Assembly: GCF_014196255.1 (NCBI RefSeq)
Contig: NZ_JACIDH010000001.1
Span: forward strand, 620,001 to 684,000
From: Sphingomonas pseudosanguinis
GTDB lineage: Bacteria; Pseudomonadota; Alphaproteobacteria; Sphingomonadales; Sphingomonadaceae
Length of the DNA: 64,000 nucleotides
Direction of reading: 5' to 3'
In this document: positions 56,212-64,000 of the stretch, one piece after another
How the letters are laid out: every line of letters starts with the position of its first letter
Numbering within the stretch: the first letter of the stretch is position 1
Notes under the pieces: generated by a model
Told to the model about the DNA's origin: nothing
Database searches by the model: none
Seen by the model: the letters and a program-made list of their open reading frames with translations, nothing else
Translations under genes and position numbers: made by a program

Positions 56212-57158
56212 CCCAGGACGAACGCAAGAAGGTCATTCCGCTGGCGACCAAGGCGGCGCTGGCCAGCGTCGCGATGGCGCTGTTCCTGCTGGCGCTCAAA
56301 GGCTTCGCCGCGTGGCGGACCGGCTCGGTCGCGATGCTGGGGTCGCTCGCCGACACCGCGCTCGATCTGCTCGCCAGCCTGGTGACGCTGTACGGCGTGC
56401 GGCTGGCGGCGACCCCGGCCGACCATGACCATCGTTTCGGGCATGGCAAGGCGGAGGCGCTGGCGGCGCTGTTCCAGGTGGCGCTGATCACCGCGTCGGC
56501 GGCGGGCATCGCCTGGCGCGCGGTGATGGCGCTGGGCGCGGACAATCCGACCAGCGACGCCGAGTTCGGCATCGGCGTGTCGGTGATCGCGATCCTGGCG
56601 ACGGTGGTCCTGCTCGCCTATCAGCGCAGTGTCATCCGCCGCACCGGATCGGTCGCGATCCTGGCGGACAATGTCCATTACCAGTCGGACGTGCTGCTCA
56701 ACGGATCGGTGATCGTCGCGATGGTGCTCGACCAGTATTTCGGCTGGCACGGCGCGGACCCGGTCTTCGGCATCGCCATCGCGCTGTGGCTGGCCTGGGG
56801 CGCGTTCCAGGCGTCCTCGACCGCGATCGACCAGCTGATGGACAAGGAATGGCCCGACGATCAGCGCGCGGCCTTCCTCGACGTCGCCGCGCGCCAGCCG
56901 GGGCTGAAGGGCATCCACGACTTCCGCACCCGGCGTTCAGGCAGCCACGACTTCGCGCAGTTCCACATGGAGGTCGACCGCGACATGACGGTCGCCGCCG
57001 CGCATGACGTGGTCGAGGGCGTCGAGCGCGCGCTGCGCCGCGCCTTCCCCAAGGTCGAGGTGCTGATCCATCTCGATCCCGAGGGCCATGTCGACACCGA
57101 CAATCCGCTGGTCGAGGCGGACGTCACCCCCCATTGGTTCGGCAAGCGAGTCTATTGA
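56208..57158 (+). CDS. Cation diffusion facilitator family transporter
   Basis: The 316-residue protein has about six membrane helices and the CDF zinc-site parts: LADTALDLL in helix 2, DHDHRFGHGKAEALAAL, LADNVHYQSDVL in helix 5, and a cytoplasmic ferredoxin-like domain (FHMEVDRDMTVAAAHDVVEG). It exports zinc, iron or similar divalent metal ions with proton exchange; FieF is closest by layout. The GTG start overlaps pdxH by 4 bases and the stop overlaps the phzF-like start by one base. Confidence 0.92.
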   Translation: MTQDERKKVIPLATKAALASVAMALFLLALKGFAAWRTGSVAMLGSLADTALDLLASLVTLYGVRLAATPADHDHRFGHGKAEALAALFQVALITASAAGIAWRAVMALGADNPTSDAEFGIGVSVIAILATVVLLAYQRSVIRRTGSVAILADNVHYQSDVLLNGSVIVAMVLDQYFGWHGADPVFGIAIALWLAWGAFQASSTAIDQLMDKEWPDDQRAAFLDVAARQPGLKGIHDFRTRRSGSHDFAQFHMEVDRDMTVAAAHDVVEGVERALRRAFPKVEVLIHLDPEGHVDTDNPLVEADVTPHWFGKRVY

Positions 57159-57961
57159 TGCGCATTCCCTTCACCCAGGTCGATGCCTTTGCCGATGCCG
57201 CGTTCGGCGGGAATCCGGCGGCGGTGATGATGCTGTCGTCGTGGCTCGACGACGCCACGCTGCGGCGAATCGCGCAGGAGAACAATCTGTCCGAAACCGC
57301 CTTTCTGGTGCCGGCGGACGGTGGCGAGGCGGATTTCGAGCTGCGCTGGTTCACCCCCGGCGACGAGGTGGAGATGTGCGGTCATGCCACGCTGGCGAGC
57401 GGGCATGTCGTTCTGACGTCGGATACGACCCGCGAGCGGGTGCGGTTCGCGACGCGCCATGCCGGGGTGCTGGAGGTGGCGCGCGACGGGCTGGGGTACA
57501 GCATGTCCCTGCCCGAACGCACGCCATCGCCCGAGGCGTTGCCGGGCGTGGTCGAGGCGCTGGGCGTGGACGGCGTGGTCGAGACGCTGCGCCATCCGGC
57601 GGGCTATGCGGTCGTCGTGGTCGATGATGCGGCCAGGGTGCGGGCCTGCAAGCCCGACTTCCCGGCGCTAGCCAAGGCGGGGCGCTATGTCGTGATCCTG
57701 ACCGCGCGCGGCGGGGCAGGAGAGGCCGATGTGGTCAGCCGCGTCTTCGTCCCCGCCTTCGCCATCGACGAGGACCCGGTGACGGGCGCAGCGCATGCGG
57801 TGCTGACGCCGTACTGGACGCAGGAGCTGGGCCGCGACTCCTTCGTGGCGGAACAGGCGAGTGCGCGCGGTGGGCGTCTGACCTGTCGGTTGGACGGCGA
57901 CCGGGTGATCCTGGGCGGCGGCTGCGTGACAGTGATCGAGGGGACGTTCCTGCTGCCGTGA
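57158..57961 (+). CDS. PhzF-family isomerase/epimerase
   Basis: The 267-residue protein has the PhzF two-domain fold: VDAFADAAFGGNPAAV, the catalytic Glu in NNLSETAFLV, EMCGHATLASGHV, and AIDEDPVTGAAHAVL. The family includes phenazine isomerases and amino acid-related epimerases; no phenazine genes are here, so the substrate is unknown. The ATG at 57158 overlaps the transporter stop (TGATG). The three overlapping genes (pdxH, transporter, PhzF) likely share one mRNA. Confidence 0.9.
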   Translation: MRIPFTQVDAFADAAFGGNPAAVMMLSSWLDDATLRRIAQENNLSETAFLVPADGGEADFELRWFTPGDEVEMCGHATLASGHVVLTSDTTRERVRFATRHAGVLEVARDGLGYSMSLPERTPSPEALPGVVEALGVDGVVETLRHPAGYAVVVVDDAARVRACKPDFPALAKAGRYVVILTARGGAGEADVVSRVFVPAFAIDEDPVTGAAHAVLTPYWTQELGRDSFVAEQASARGGRLTCRLDGDRVILGGGCVTVIEGTFLLP

Positions 57962-57969
57962 GGGTTTCG

Positions 57970-58061
57970 CGTGGCCTTCGACTTCGCTCAGGCTGAACGG
58001 AGCGTAGGATTAGGCCAAATCATCCCGCAGCCGTTCACGCTGAGCGAAGTCGAAGCGCACG
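57970..58061. repeat. Paired palindromic repeat, family A (copies 16 and 17)
   Basis: Forward copy at 57970-58000 (GGCC/GGCT stem) and reverse copy at 58031-58061, whose stem in forward form is GCGC/GCGT, 30 bases apart. They lie between the convergent phzF-like gene and smc. Confidence 0.82.
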
Positions 58062-58098
58062 CCCCGCATTTGCGGCTTGGCAGAGGATTGAGGCGGTC

Positions 58099-61000
58099 TC
58101 ACTCCGCCGCCAGCAATGTCTCCGCCGCCTGCAAGTCCACCGAGACCAACCGGCTGACCCCGCGCTCGATCATCGTTACCCCGAACAAACGGTGCATCCG
58201 GCTCATCGTCACCGCATTATGCGTGACGATCAGATAGCGCGTATCGGTCTCGCGCGTCATCCGGTCGAGCAGTCCGCAGAACCGGTCGATATTGGCGTCG
58301 TCCAGCGGCGCATCGACCTCGTCCAGCACGCAGATCGGCGCGGGGTTGGTCAGGAACAGCCCGAAGATCAGCGCGACCGCCGTCAGCGCCTGTTCGCCGC
58401 CCGACAACAGCGTCAGCGACTGGAGCCTTTTGCCCGGCGGCTGCGCCATGATCTCCAGCCCGGCCTCCAGCGGATCGTCCGAATCAATCAGCGCCAGATG
58501 CGCCGAGCCGCCATCGAACAGCGTCGCGAACAGCGTTTGGAAATGGCCGTTCACCGCCTCGAACGCCGCCAGCAGCCTTTGCCGCCCCTCGCGGTTGAGC
58601 AGCCCGATCGAGCCGCGCAGCCGCGTCACCGCCTGCGCCAGATCCTCGCGCTCGGCGGCATTGGCGATACCGGCGGCCTCCAGTTCGGCCAACTCGCGCT
58701 CAGCGACCAGATTGACCGGGCCGATGCGTTCGCGGTCGGCGGAGAGCTTTTCGTGCAGGCCCCCTTCGACCTGGGGCGAGCCGACGCTGGCCGCCTCGAA
58801 CGCCAGCCGTTCGGGCAGCACCGGCGCGGGACAGGCGAAGCGCTCGCCCGACACGCGGCCCAGTTCGACCCGGCGCAGTTCATGATTTTCCACCCGCGCC
58901 AGCGCCCCCGCACGCGCTTCGCGCGCGGCGGAGAGCAGGGCATTGGCGCCGGCATGCGCGGCCTCGGCGGCGCGAAGCGCGCGCTCGGCGTCGGCCTCCT
59001 CCGCCTGGGTCCGCTCGGCATCGGCGCGCGCGGCGTCATGCGCGGCGGCGAGCGTCGCGATCTCCTCGGCGAGCTGTGCGGGGCGATCGGCGAGCGCGGC
59101 GGCCTCGGCGGCGAGCGTCGCGGCGCGCGCATCCATCTCGGCGATCCGGCCTGCCGCCTGACCCTCGCGCTGGTCCCAGCTCTCCGCCTCGGTCGTCGCC
59201 GCCTCCAGCCGGTCGCGGGTCTGGGCCAGACTGCGGTCGAGCGTCGTCCGCTCGGACCGGGCCAGCGCCACGGCGGAGCGCGCCAGCTGCGTCTCGGTCT
59301 GGAGCCGCGCCGTCTCCGCCGCGCTGGCCGAACCGTCGGGCAGCGCCTCCAGCGCGGCGGCGGCGCGTTCGCATTCGGCCAGCGCCTCGTCCATCTCGGC
59401 AGCGATACGCTCGGCCCGGGTGGCGAGGTCGGCGCGCTGGCCGGCCAGCCGTTCGACCTGCGCCTGGGCGCGATCCTCCGCCCGTTGCGCGTCGCGGTGC
59501 GCGGCCTCCGCCTTGGCCAGCAGCGCGCGTGCACTGGCGGCGGCCAGGCGCGCGCGGGCGATACGGTCGTCGATCGCGGCGCGCGCCTCGGTGGCGACGC
59601 GCAGGCTGGTCTCCACCGCCGGCCGTTCGGCCTCCAGCTTGGCCAGCCGATTGCGCCGCTCCATCCGCTCGGCCGCCGCCGCGCCGCCGCCTTCGCCGAT
59701 ATAGCCGTCCCAGCGCCGCAGCCGCCCTTCGCGGGTAACCAGTCGCTGTCCGACCGCCAGCGCCTGTCCCGAATCGGCTTCGACCAGGAAAATCTGCGAC
59801 AGCCGCCGGGCGAGCGTCGGCGGCGCCTTGATCCGCGCGCCGAGCGACAGCGTCCCGACCGGCGCGGGCGGATCATCCTCCGCCATCTCCGAGCCGTGCC
59901 AGTCGGCCAACGGCGTATCCAATTCGTCGCCCAGCGCGGCGGCGAGGGCGCGTTCGAACCCCGGCTCGGCCTGCACCTCGTCCAACAAACGGTCGCCGCC
60001 CTTGCGCTCGGTGGCGCGGATCAGCGTCGCGACTTCGGCGTCCAGCGCGGCGAGCGCGGCGATCGCCTGTGCCCGTGCGGTCTCCGCCGCATCGCGCTCG
60101 GCGGTGGCGGTCAATTCGCTTTCCTCGGCCCAACCGAGCGCGGCGCGCGCCTTGTCGGCATCGATGCGCGCGGCGGCCTGGGTGGCGATGGCGGCTTCGC
60201 GCTGTGCCTCCTGATCGGCCATGTCGGGCAGCGCGGCGATGGCGGCGGCGACCCCGCGCGCGTCGCGTTCCGCACGTTCGTGGCGACCGCGCGCCGCCGA
60301 CAGCGCGCCCTCGGCGATCCGGCGTTCGGCCGCCTCGGCGGCTTGGGCGGACAGCGCCTTGGCCAGCGCGATCTCGGCATCGCGGTTCCGGCTTTCCGCC
60401 TCCGCCAGCAGCGCGTCGAGCCGGGGCATGGCCTGTTCGGCATGGGCGATGCGGGCGTTCAGGTCCTCGCGCTCGTCGGCCAAGCGGCGGATCGCGGCGG
60501 CGGCGTCATGCGCCAGCGCATCCTCGCGCGCGCGATCCTCGTCGATGCGGGTGCGCGTGGCGGCCAGTTCCTCGATCCGGCGTTGCAGGCCGTGGCGGCG
60601 GTCGCGCGCGCGGGACAGCGCATGGCCCGCCTCGCTTAGGGCATCGCGGGCGGCGAGTGCGGCGGCGCGGGTACGCGCGGCGAGCGCGACCGCCTGTTCC
60701 TGTGCCTCCGCCGTGCTGCGCTCGGTGGCGGTGGTCGCCTCCACCTGCGCCTCGGCAACGGCGGCTTCAGCCTTGGCGGTGGTCGCGGCGGCGGCGGCAT
60801 CGCGCCAGCGGGCGAAGATCATCCGCCCCTCGGCTACCCGGATCTGGTCGGACAGCAGGCGATAGCGTTCGGCCGCGCGTGCCTGTCGCCGCAAGGCAGC
60901 GACGCGCGCGTCCTGATCGGCGATCGCCTCGTCCAGCCGCGCCAGATTGGCCTCGGTCGCGCGCAGTCGCGTTTCGGCATCGCGGCGGCGGACGTGCAGG

Positions 61001-61485
61001 CCCGAGATGCCGGCGGCTTCCTCCAGCATGGCGCGGCGCTCGGCCGGCTTGGCGGCGATGACCGCGCCGATCCGGTTCTGGCTAACGAGCGCGGGCGAAT
61101 GCGCGCCGGTCGCGGCATCGGCGAACAGCAGCGCCACGTCCTTGGCCCGCACGTCGCGGCCGTCGATCCGGTAGGCCGAGCCCGCGCCGCGTTCGATCCG
61201 GCGGACGATCTCGGTTTCCTCGCCCTCGCGCTCGGCCAGGATCGTGACCTCGGCGAAGTCGCGCGGCGGGCGGGTGGCGGTGCCGGCGAAGATCACGTCT
61301 TCCATACCGGCGCCGCGCATCGACCGCGCGCTGTTCTCACCCATCGTCCAGCGCAACGCCTCGAGCAGGTTCGACTTGCCGCAGCCATTGGGCCCGACAA
61401 CGCCGGTCAGCCCCGGTTCGATGACCAGATCGGCCGGATCGACGAAGCTCTTGAAACCCGAAATGCGAAGCCGCTTGATCTGCAC
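58099..61485 (-). CDS. smc: Chromosome segregation protein SMC
   Basis: SMC is the long coiled-coil ATPase that, with ScpA and ScpB, organises and segregates the chromosome. The 1128-residue protein has Walker A GPNGCGKSN (31-39), a central hinge (about 495-630) between two Ala/Glu/Arg-rich coiled coils, the signature LSGGEQALTAVAL and Walker B CVLDEVDAPLDDANI. The GTG at 61485 is chosen because it begins at the conserved QIKRLRISGFKSF; a GTG seven codons upstream is possible. scpA and scpB are not in the window. The gene is convergent with phzF. Confidence 0.95.
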   Translation of the reverse strand: MQIKRLRISGFKSFVDPADLVIEPGLTGVVGPNGCGKSNLLEALRWTMGENSARSMRGAGMEDVIFAGTATRPPRDFAEVTILAEREGEETEIVRRIERGAGSAYRIDGRDVRAKDVALLFADAATGAHSPALVSQNRIGAVIAAKPAERRAMLEEAAGISGLHVRRRDAETRLRATEANLARLDEAIADQDARVAALRRQARAAERYRLLSDQIRVAEGRMIFARWRDAAAAATTAKAEAAVAEAQVEATTATERSTAEAQEQAVALAARTRAAALAARDALSEAGHALSRARDRRHGLQRRIEELAATRTRIDEDRAREDALAHDAAAAIRRLADEREDLNARIAHAEQAMPRLDALLAEAESRNRDAEIALAKALSAQAAEAAERRIAEGALSAARGRHERAERDARGVAAAIAALPDMADQEAQREAAIATQAAARIDADKARAALGWAEESELTATAERDAAETARAQAIAALAALDAEVATLIRATERKGGDRLLDEVQAEPGFERALAAALGDELDTPLADWHGSEMAEDDPPAPVGTLSLGARIKAPPTLARRLSQIFLVEADSGQALAVGQRLVTREGRLRRWDGYIGEGGGAAAAERMERRNRLAKLEAERPAVETSLRVATEARAAIDDRIARARLAAASARALLAKAEAAHRDAQRAEDRAQAQVERLAGQRADLATRAERIAAEMDEALAECERAAAALEALPDGSASAAETARLQTETQLARSAVALARSERTTLDRSLAQTRDRLEAATTEAESWDQREGQAAGRIAEMDARAATLAAEAAALADRPAQLAEEIATLAAAHDAARADAERTQAEEADAERALRAAEAAHAGANALLSAAREARAGALARVENHELRRVELGRVSGERFACPAPVLPERLAFEAASVGSPQVEGGLHEKLSADRERIGPVNLVAERELAELEAAGIANAAEREDLAQAVTRLRGSIGLLNREGRQRLLAAFEAVNGHFQTLFATLFDGGSAHLALIDSDDPLEAGLEIMAQPPGKRLQSLTLLSGGEQALTAVALIFGLFLTNPAPICVLDEVDAPLDDANIDRFCGLLDRMTRETDTRYLIVTHNAVTMSRMHRLFGVTMIERGVSRLVSVDLQAAETLLAAE

Positions 61486-61592
61486 GGACCCGGTCGCTGC
61501 CCTCACGTCGATACGTGGTTAATCGATAGCGAATGGGGGGGGATTGTCGAGGGGGGCGTCGACACAAGTCGCACGCGGTATCCGGCGGCGAT

Positions 61593-62000
61593 CTACCGCG
61601 CCGGTCCTTCGCGCGCGACGAGGCTGTCGCGAAGAAGGACCATGCTGGAGACTGCGCTGATCAGCGTGAGGGCAAAGCCGATGGCCTCCGGCATCCCATC
61701 GCCGCTATCGATCGCCAGCGCCAGGACGGCGCCCGCGATGACGACACAGAGGAGCATGGCCGGTTTCCACCAGCGGACGGGCCGGGGTTCGAACCGCGCC
61801 AAGCCGGTCGACCACCAGACCGCCGGGAGCATCAGTATCCAGTAGAGCGGATTGGTGCGCGCCTGATACTGGCTGCCCTCCACCAGCAGACCGATCAGCA
61901 TGACGGATGCCGCGATCGCGGCGAGCGCCGCCATCCCCGCCGCCCAGTTGGAGCGGGGGTCTTTGCGGAGCCGTTGCCAATAGTCCTTGTCCCGACGCAT
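61593..62000 (-). CDS. Small four-helix membrane protein
   Basis: The 135-residue protein starts MRRDKDYWQRLRKDPRSNWA and has four hydrophobic helices (about 21-43, 49-66, 79-95 and 105-124). GAGG lies six bases before the ATG at 62000; an adjacent ATG at 62003 is the alternative. I do not recognise a family. It is divergent from the small lipoprotein gene and lies upstream of smc on the same strand, 108 bases before the smc start. Confidence 0.65.
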   Translation of the reverse strand: MRRDKDYWQRLRKDPRSNWAAGMAALAAIAASVMLIGLLVEGSQYQARTNPLYWILMLPAVWWSTGLARFEPRPVRWWKPAMLLCVVIAGAVLALAIDSGDGMPEAIGFALTLISAVSSMVLLRDSLVAREGPAR

Positions 62001-62093
62001 CATCGACCTCGTCCAGCCGCTTTCCCGCCATTCGAACCATCTACGACCGATGACGGGCAGGGAGCCGATCGCATATTGTCGTGTTTCCGGACC

Positions 62094-62432
62094 ATGAAGT
62101 GCAAGCTGCTCCTGCTCTGTCTGCTGGCATCGTGCGGTTCGCAAGAGCGCGAGGTGTGGACATCGGTCGCGATGGACGGGCGGCGACGATCCGGTTTTGA
62201 GATCGTCACGCAGGACGGACAGATCGTTGCGGGGTTTGACGGCTGCAACCGATGGGCCGTGTCCGCGCAAAAGGATATGATCAACACCGAGCTGGAAGAG
62301 TGCGCATCCGATCCGCTGCGGGCGGCCTATTGGGCTCTGGTACGGGATGGAGGGGCAAAGCCGGTACGCCAGGAGCGCCAGCTTCTGTTGCGACGAAGCG
62401 GCCATCAAGGGATATTCATCCCCAAGCAATAG
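62094..62432 (+). CDS. Small lipoprotein with META-like GCNRW motif
   Basis: The 112-residue protein has a lipoprotein signal (MKCKLLLLCLLASC, lipobox LASC) and a short domain with VAGFDGCNRWAVSAQ, which recalls the GCN motif of META/HslJ-type domains. It is divergent from the four-helix membrane protein gene. Function is unknown. The stop is followed by a family B repeat. Confidence 0.6.
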   Translation: MKCKLLLLCLLASCGSQEREVWTSVAMDGRRRSGFEIVTQDGQIVAGFDGCNRWAVSAQKDMINTELEECASDPLRAAYWALVRDGGAKPVRQERQLLLRRSGHQGIFIPKQ

Positions 62433-62489
62433 GTGCGGTCAGCCGCCAGGCGAGTGTTGGCCTAAGGGTGGATCGACATTCATCCTGTT

Positions 62490-62625
62490 CCTCCCCTGGA
62501 AGGGGAGGGGGACCATCCAAAGGATGGTGGAGGGGTGCCCCCGGTCGGGGATGCGGCTCAACCTCTCAGACCAAGACACCCCTCCGTCAGGCCTTTCGGC
62601 CTGCCACCTCCCCTTCCAGGGGAGG
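62490..62625. repeat. Paired palindromic repeat, family B (copy 4)
   Basis: Outer CCTCCCC...GGGGAGG hairpins with inner hairpins ACCATCC-AAA-GGATGGT (62512-62528) and CAGGCC-TTTC-GGCCTG (62588-62603). It fills the gap between the small lipoprotein gene and the convergent oxidase gene. Confidence 0.85.
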
Positions 62626-62652
62626 AAGGAGATGAATGTCGATCCGGCCGTC

Positions 62653-63888
62653 TTAGCTGAAGCGTTCCAGACCGAATGGGGTCAGCGACACCGCTGTCGC
62701 ATCCCCCTCCAGCATCCCCGCGACCAGCTCCCCCGTAATCGGCGCCAGCGTCAGGCCGAGATGGTTGTGCCCGAAGGCATAGGACACCCCCCGCACGCCC
62801 GGCACCCGGCCGATGGCGGGCAGATAGTCCGGCAAGGTCGGGCGTGCGCCCATCCAGGGCTTGGCGTCCTCGCCGATCGGCAGGCCGAGCGCCGCGATGT
62901 GGTGGCGCAGGCGGTTCCACTTGGCCGGGTCGGGCCTGGCCTTGGCGCGCGCGAATTCGACGATACTGGCGGCGCGTAAGCCCCCGGCGAAGCGGGTGAC
63001 GATCATCGAGCGATCCTCGAACACCACCGGGGGCAGGTCGGCGGGCCAGTCGACCTGGGGGCCGGTCTGCAGGTGATAGCCGCGCTCGGCGATGATCGGG
63101 GCTTTCAGGCCGAAGGGGCGGAGTAGCGTGGCGCTCGCCACGCCCGCCGTCACGACGATCTCGCGTGCCGACAGGCGGCGGTCGTCGGTCAGGCGGACCT
63201 CGCCGTCGCCGATCGCTGCGACCCGACCGGTCAGCAGCGTGCCGCCGTCCGCCAGGAAGCGCGTCCGTGCGATGTCGGCGAGCTGGGTCGGGTCGGCGAT
63301 CTGGCCGCTGCCCTCGAAGCGGATGCCACCCGCGATCGGGCTGGCGATCCGGCTTTGCCATTGCGCCAGCTCCGCCTCGGTCAATGCCCGGAAACGTGCT
63401 GTGCCGGTGTCCGCCGCCTGCCAGCCGGCCAGTCCGCATGCGGCGCTCTCGGGCGTTTCCCACAGCACGACATGCCCGTCCTCGCGCAGCAATCCGGGGG
63501 TGTCTAGCGCCGCGACATGCCGCCGCCAGGCGGGCATCGCCTCCGCCAGCAGCGCGGCCAGCGCGGTATGTGCCCGCGCATAGCGATCCGCACGCGCCGC
63601 CCCCAGCAGTCGCAGCGCGAAGGGCAGCCAGGTCCCGATCTCACGCGGTGGAAGCGCCAGCGCACCGCCCCGGCAGAACAGCCTGCCGGCAAAGCCGCGC
63701 ACCATCTTGGGCGAAGCGATCGGCTCGGCCTGTTCGGTGGCGATATGACCGGCATTGCCCCAGGATGCGGCGCGGGGGTTCTCTTCCGCCTCGACCAGCG
63801 TCACCGTCCAGCCGCGCCGTTGCAGCATCAGCGCGGTCGTCATCCCCACGACGCCGCCGCCGATGATCAGCGCGGTTCGATCGGACAT
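62653..63888 (-). CDS. DadA-like FAD-dependent D-amino acid (D-hydroxyproline) dehydrogenase
   Basis: The 411-residue flavoprotein has the FAD loop ALIIGGGVVGMTTALML, WGNAGHIATEQ, and a C-terminal NHLGLTLAPITGELVAGML segment typical of DadA. It oxidises a D-amino acid and passes electrons to the respiratory chain. It is divergent from the start of a proline-racemase-family gene, an arrangement that suggests D-hydroxyproline as substrate. The ATG at 63888 begins at the conserved fold; an ATG 30 bases upstream is the alternative. Confidence 0.88.
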   Translation of the reverse strand: MSDRTALIIGGGVVGMTTALMLQRRGWTVTLVEAEENPRAASWGNAGHIATEQAEPIASPKMVRGFAGRLFCRGGALALPPREIGTWLPFALRLLGAARADRYARAHTALAALLAEAMPAWRRHVAALDTPGLLREDGHVVLWETPESAACGLAGWQAADTGTARFRALTEAELAQWQSRIASPIAGGIRFEGSGQIADPTQLADIARTRFLADGGTLLTGRVAAIGDGEVRLTDDRRLSAREIVVTAGVASATLLRPFGLKAPIIAERGYHLQTGPQVDWPADLPPVVFEDRSMIVTRFAGGLRAASIVEFARAKARPDPAKWNRLRHHIAALGLPIGEDAKPWMGARPTLPDYLPAIGRVPGVRGVSYAFGHNHLGLTLAPITGELVAGMLEGDATAVSLTPFGLERFS

Positions 63889-63914
63889 GGAGGGAGACGC
63901 ATTTTCCGGCTTGG

Positions 63915-63941
63915 GCATATGCCATATGATACCGTATACGG
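63915..63941. promoter_or_regulatory. Candidate operator between divergent catabolic genes
   Basis: GCATATGC (63915-63922) and CCGTATACGG (63932-63941) are perfect short palindromes 9 bases apart in the divergent promoter region. The second has the GTATAC centre seen in operators of GntR/FCD-type regulators that often control hydroxyproline use. No regulator gene is in the window. Confidence 0.4.
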
Positions 63942-63963
63942 ATTGTGTAGCAAGGAAATCCCG

Positions 63964-64000
63964 ATGACGACACCGACGATCCGCCACACCTTTTTCTGTA
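63964..64000 (+). CDS. Proline racemase-family gene, 5' end only (probable 4-hydroxyproline 2-epimerase)
   Basis: AAGGA lies seven bases before an ATG that encodes MTTPTIRHTFFC before the window ends. The RHTFFC start matches the N-terminus of 4-hydroxyproline 2-epimerases and related proline racemase-fold enzymes. With the divergent DadA-like gene this would begin a hydroxyproline pathway. Only 12 residues are visible, so the assignment rests on this short match and context. Confidence 0.55.
   Translation, partial: MTTPTIRHTFFC

Overview
The window is a GC-rich alphaproteobacterial chromosome segment, most likely from a sphingomonad (Sphingomonas or a close relative). Four things point there: nearly all codons end in G or C; the gene neighbourhoods are alphaproteobacterial (cpoB-tilS-ftsH, hisZ-purA, serC-serA with a leader RNA); many intergenic gaps carry short paired inverted repeats with the core TTCGACTTCGCTCA; and Sec or lipoprotein leaders are common on small uncharacterised proteins. 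It is a core, mostly housekeeping region. I see no prophage, insertion sequence, CRISPR array, rRNA or conjugation gene.

Layout. 1-5 kb: pmbA/tldE coupled to a CysQ-like phosphatase, a sirtuin (cobB), a small AT-richer two-gene unit whose second gene is broken by an amber codon, dapB, nth and tRNA-Arg(CCG). 5-15 kb: a secreted metallopeptidase-like/ricin-lectin lipoprotein, a DUF4142 protein, ptsP (EI-Ntr), a RodZ-like HTH protein, cpoB, tilS and ftsH. 15-25 kb: small exported proteins, a dienelactone hydrolase, a GST, gor, pgi, a GNAT and sppA. 25-27 kb: groES-groEL behind a CIRCE element, then about 830 bases of repeats only. 28-36 kb: two DsbA-like proteins, dciA, mutY, a serine hydrolase, nudC, pheA, a membrane-anchored cytochrome c and a nitronate monooxygenase-like enzyme. 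36-46 kb: a LOG-family protein, an extensin-like lipoprotein, a DUF2975/XRE pair with a perfect palindrome upstream, a DUF4328 protein, serC-serA, an ExoD protein, hisZ and purA. 46-52 kb: a low-complexity exported protein, then a tightly overlapping leftward operon (dnaJ-like, yihY, fabI, a small membrane protein, GNAT, aroC). 52-58 kb: a circularly permuted ATP-grasp/alpha-E fusion with a transglutaminase, and pdxH, a CDF transporter and phzF overlapping one another. 58-64 kb: smc, two small proteins, and a DadA-like oxidase divergent from the first codons of a proline-racemase-family gene (probably hydroxyproline catabolism).

Linked functions include serine synthesis (serC, serA), aromatic synthesis (aroC, pheA), oxidative defence and DNA repair (gor, mutY, nth, nudC), envelope and periplasmic quality control (cpoB, ftsH, sppA, DsbA-like proteins) and protein folding (groESL, the DnaJ-like protein).

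The most unusual signals are: (i) the amber-interrupted small gene upstream of cobB; (ii) two families of paired palindromic repeats whose hairpin stems differ between copies by compensating changes; (iii) a 13-bp-arm palindrome in front of the DUF2975/XRE pair; (iv) a predicted serC leader RNA that folds the ribosome binding site into a hairpin; and (v) the fused ATP-grasp/alpha-E plus transglutaminase module, whose product is not known.
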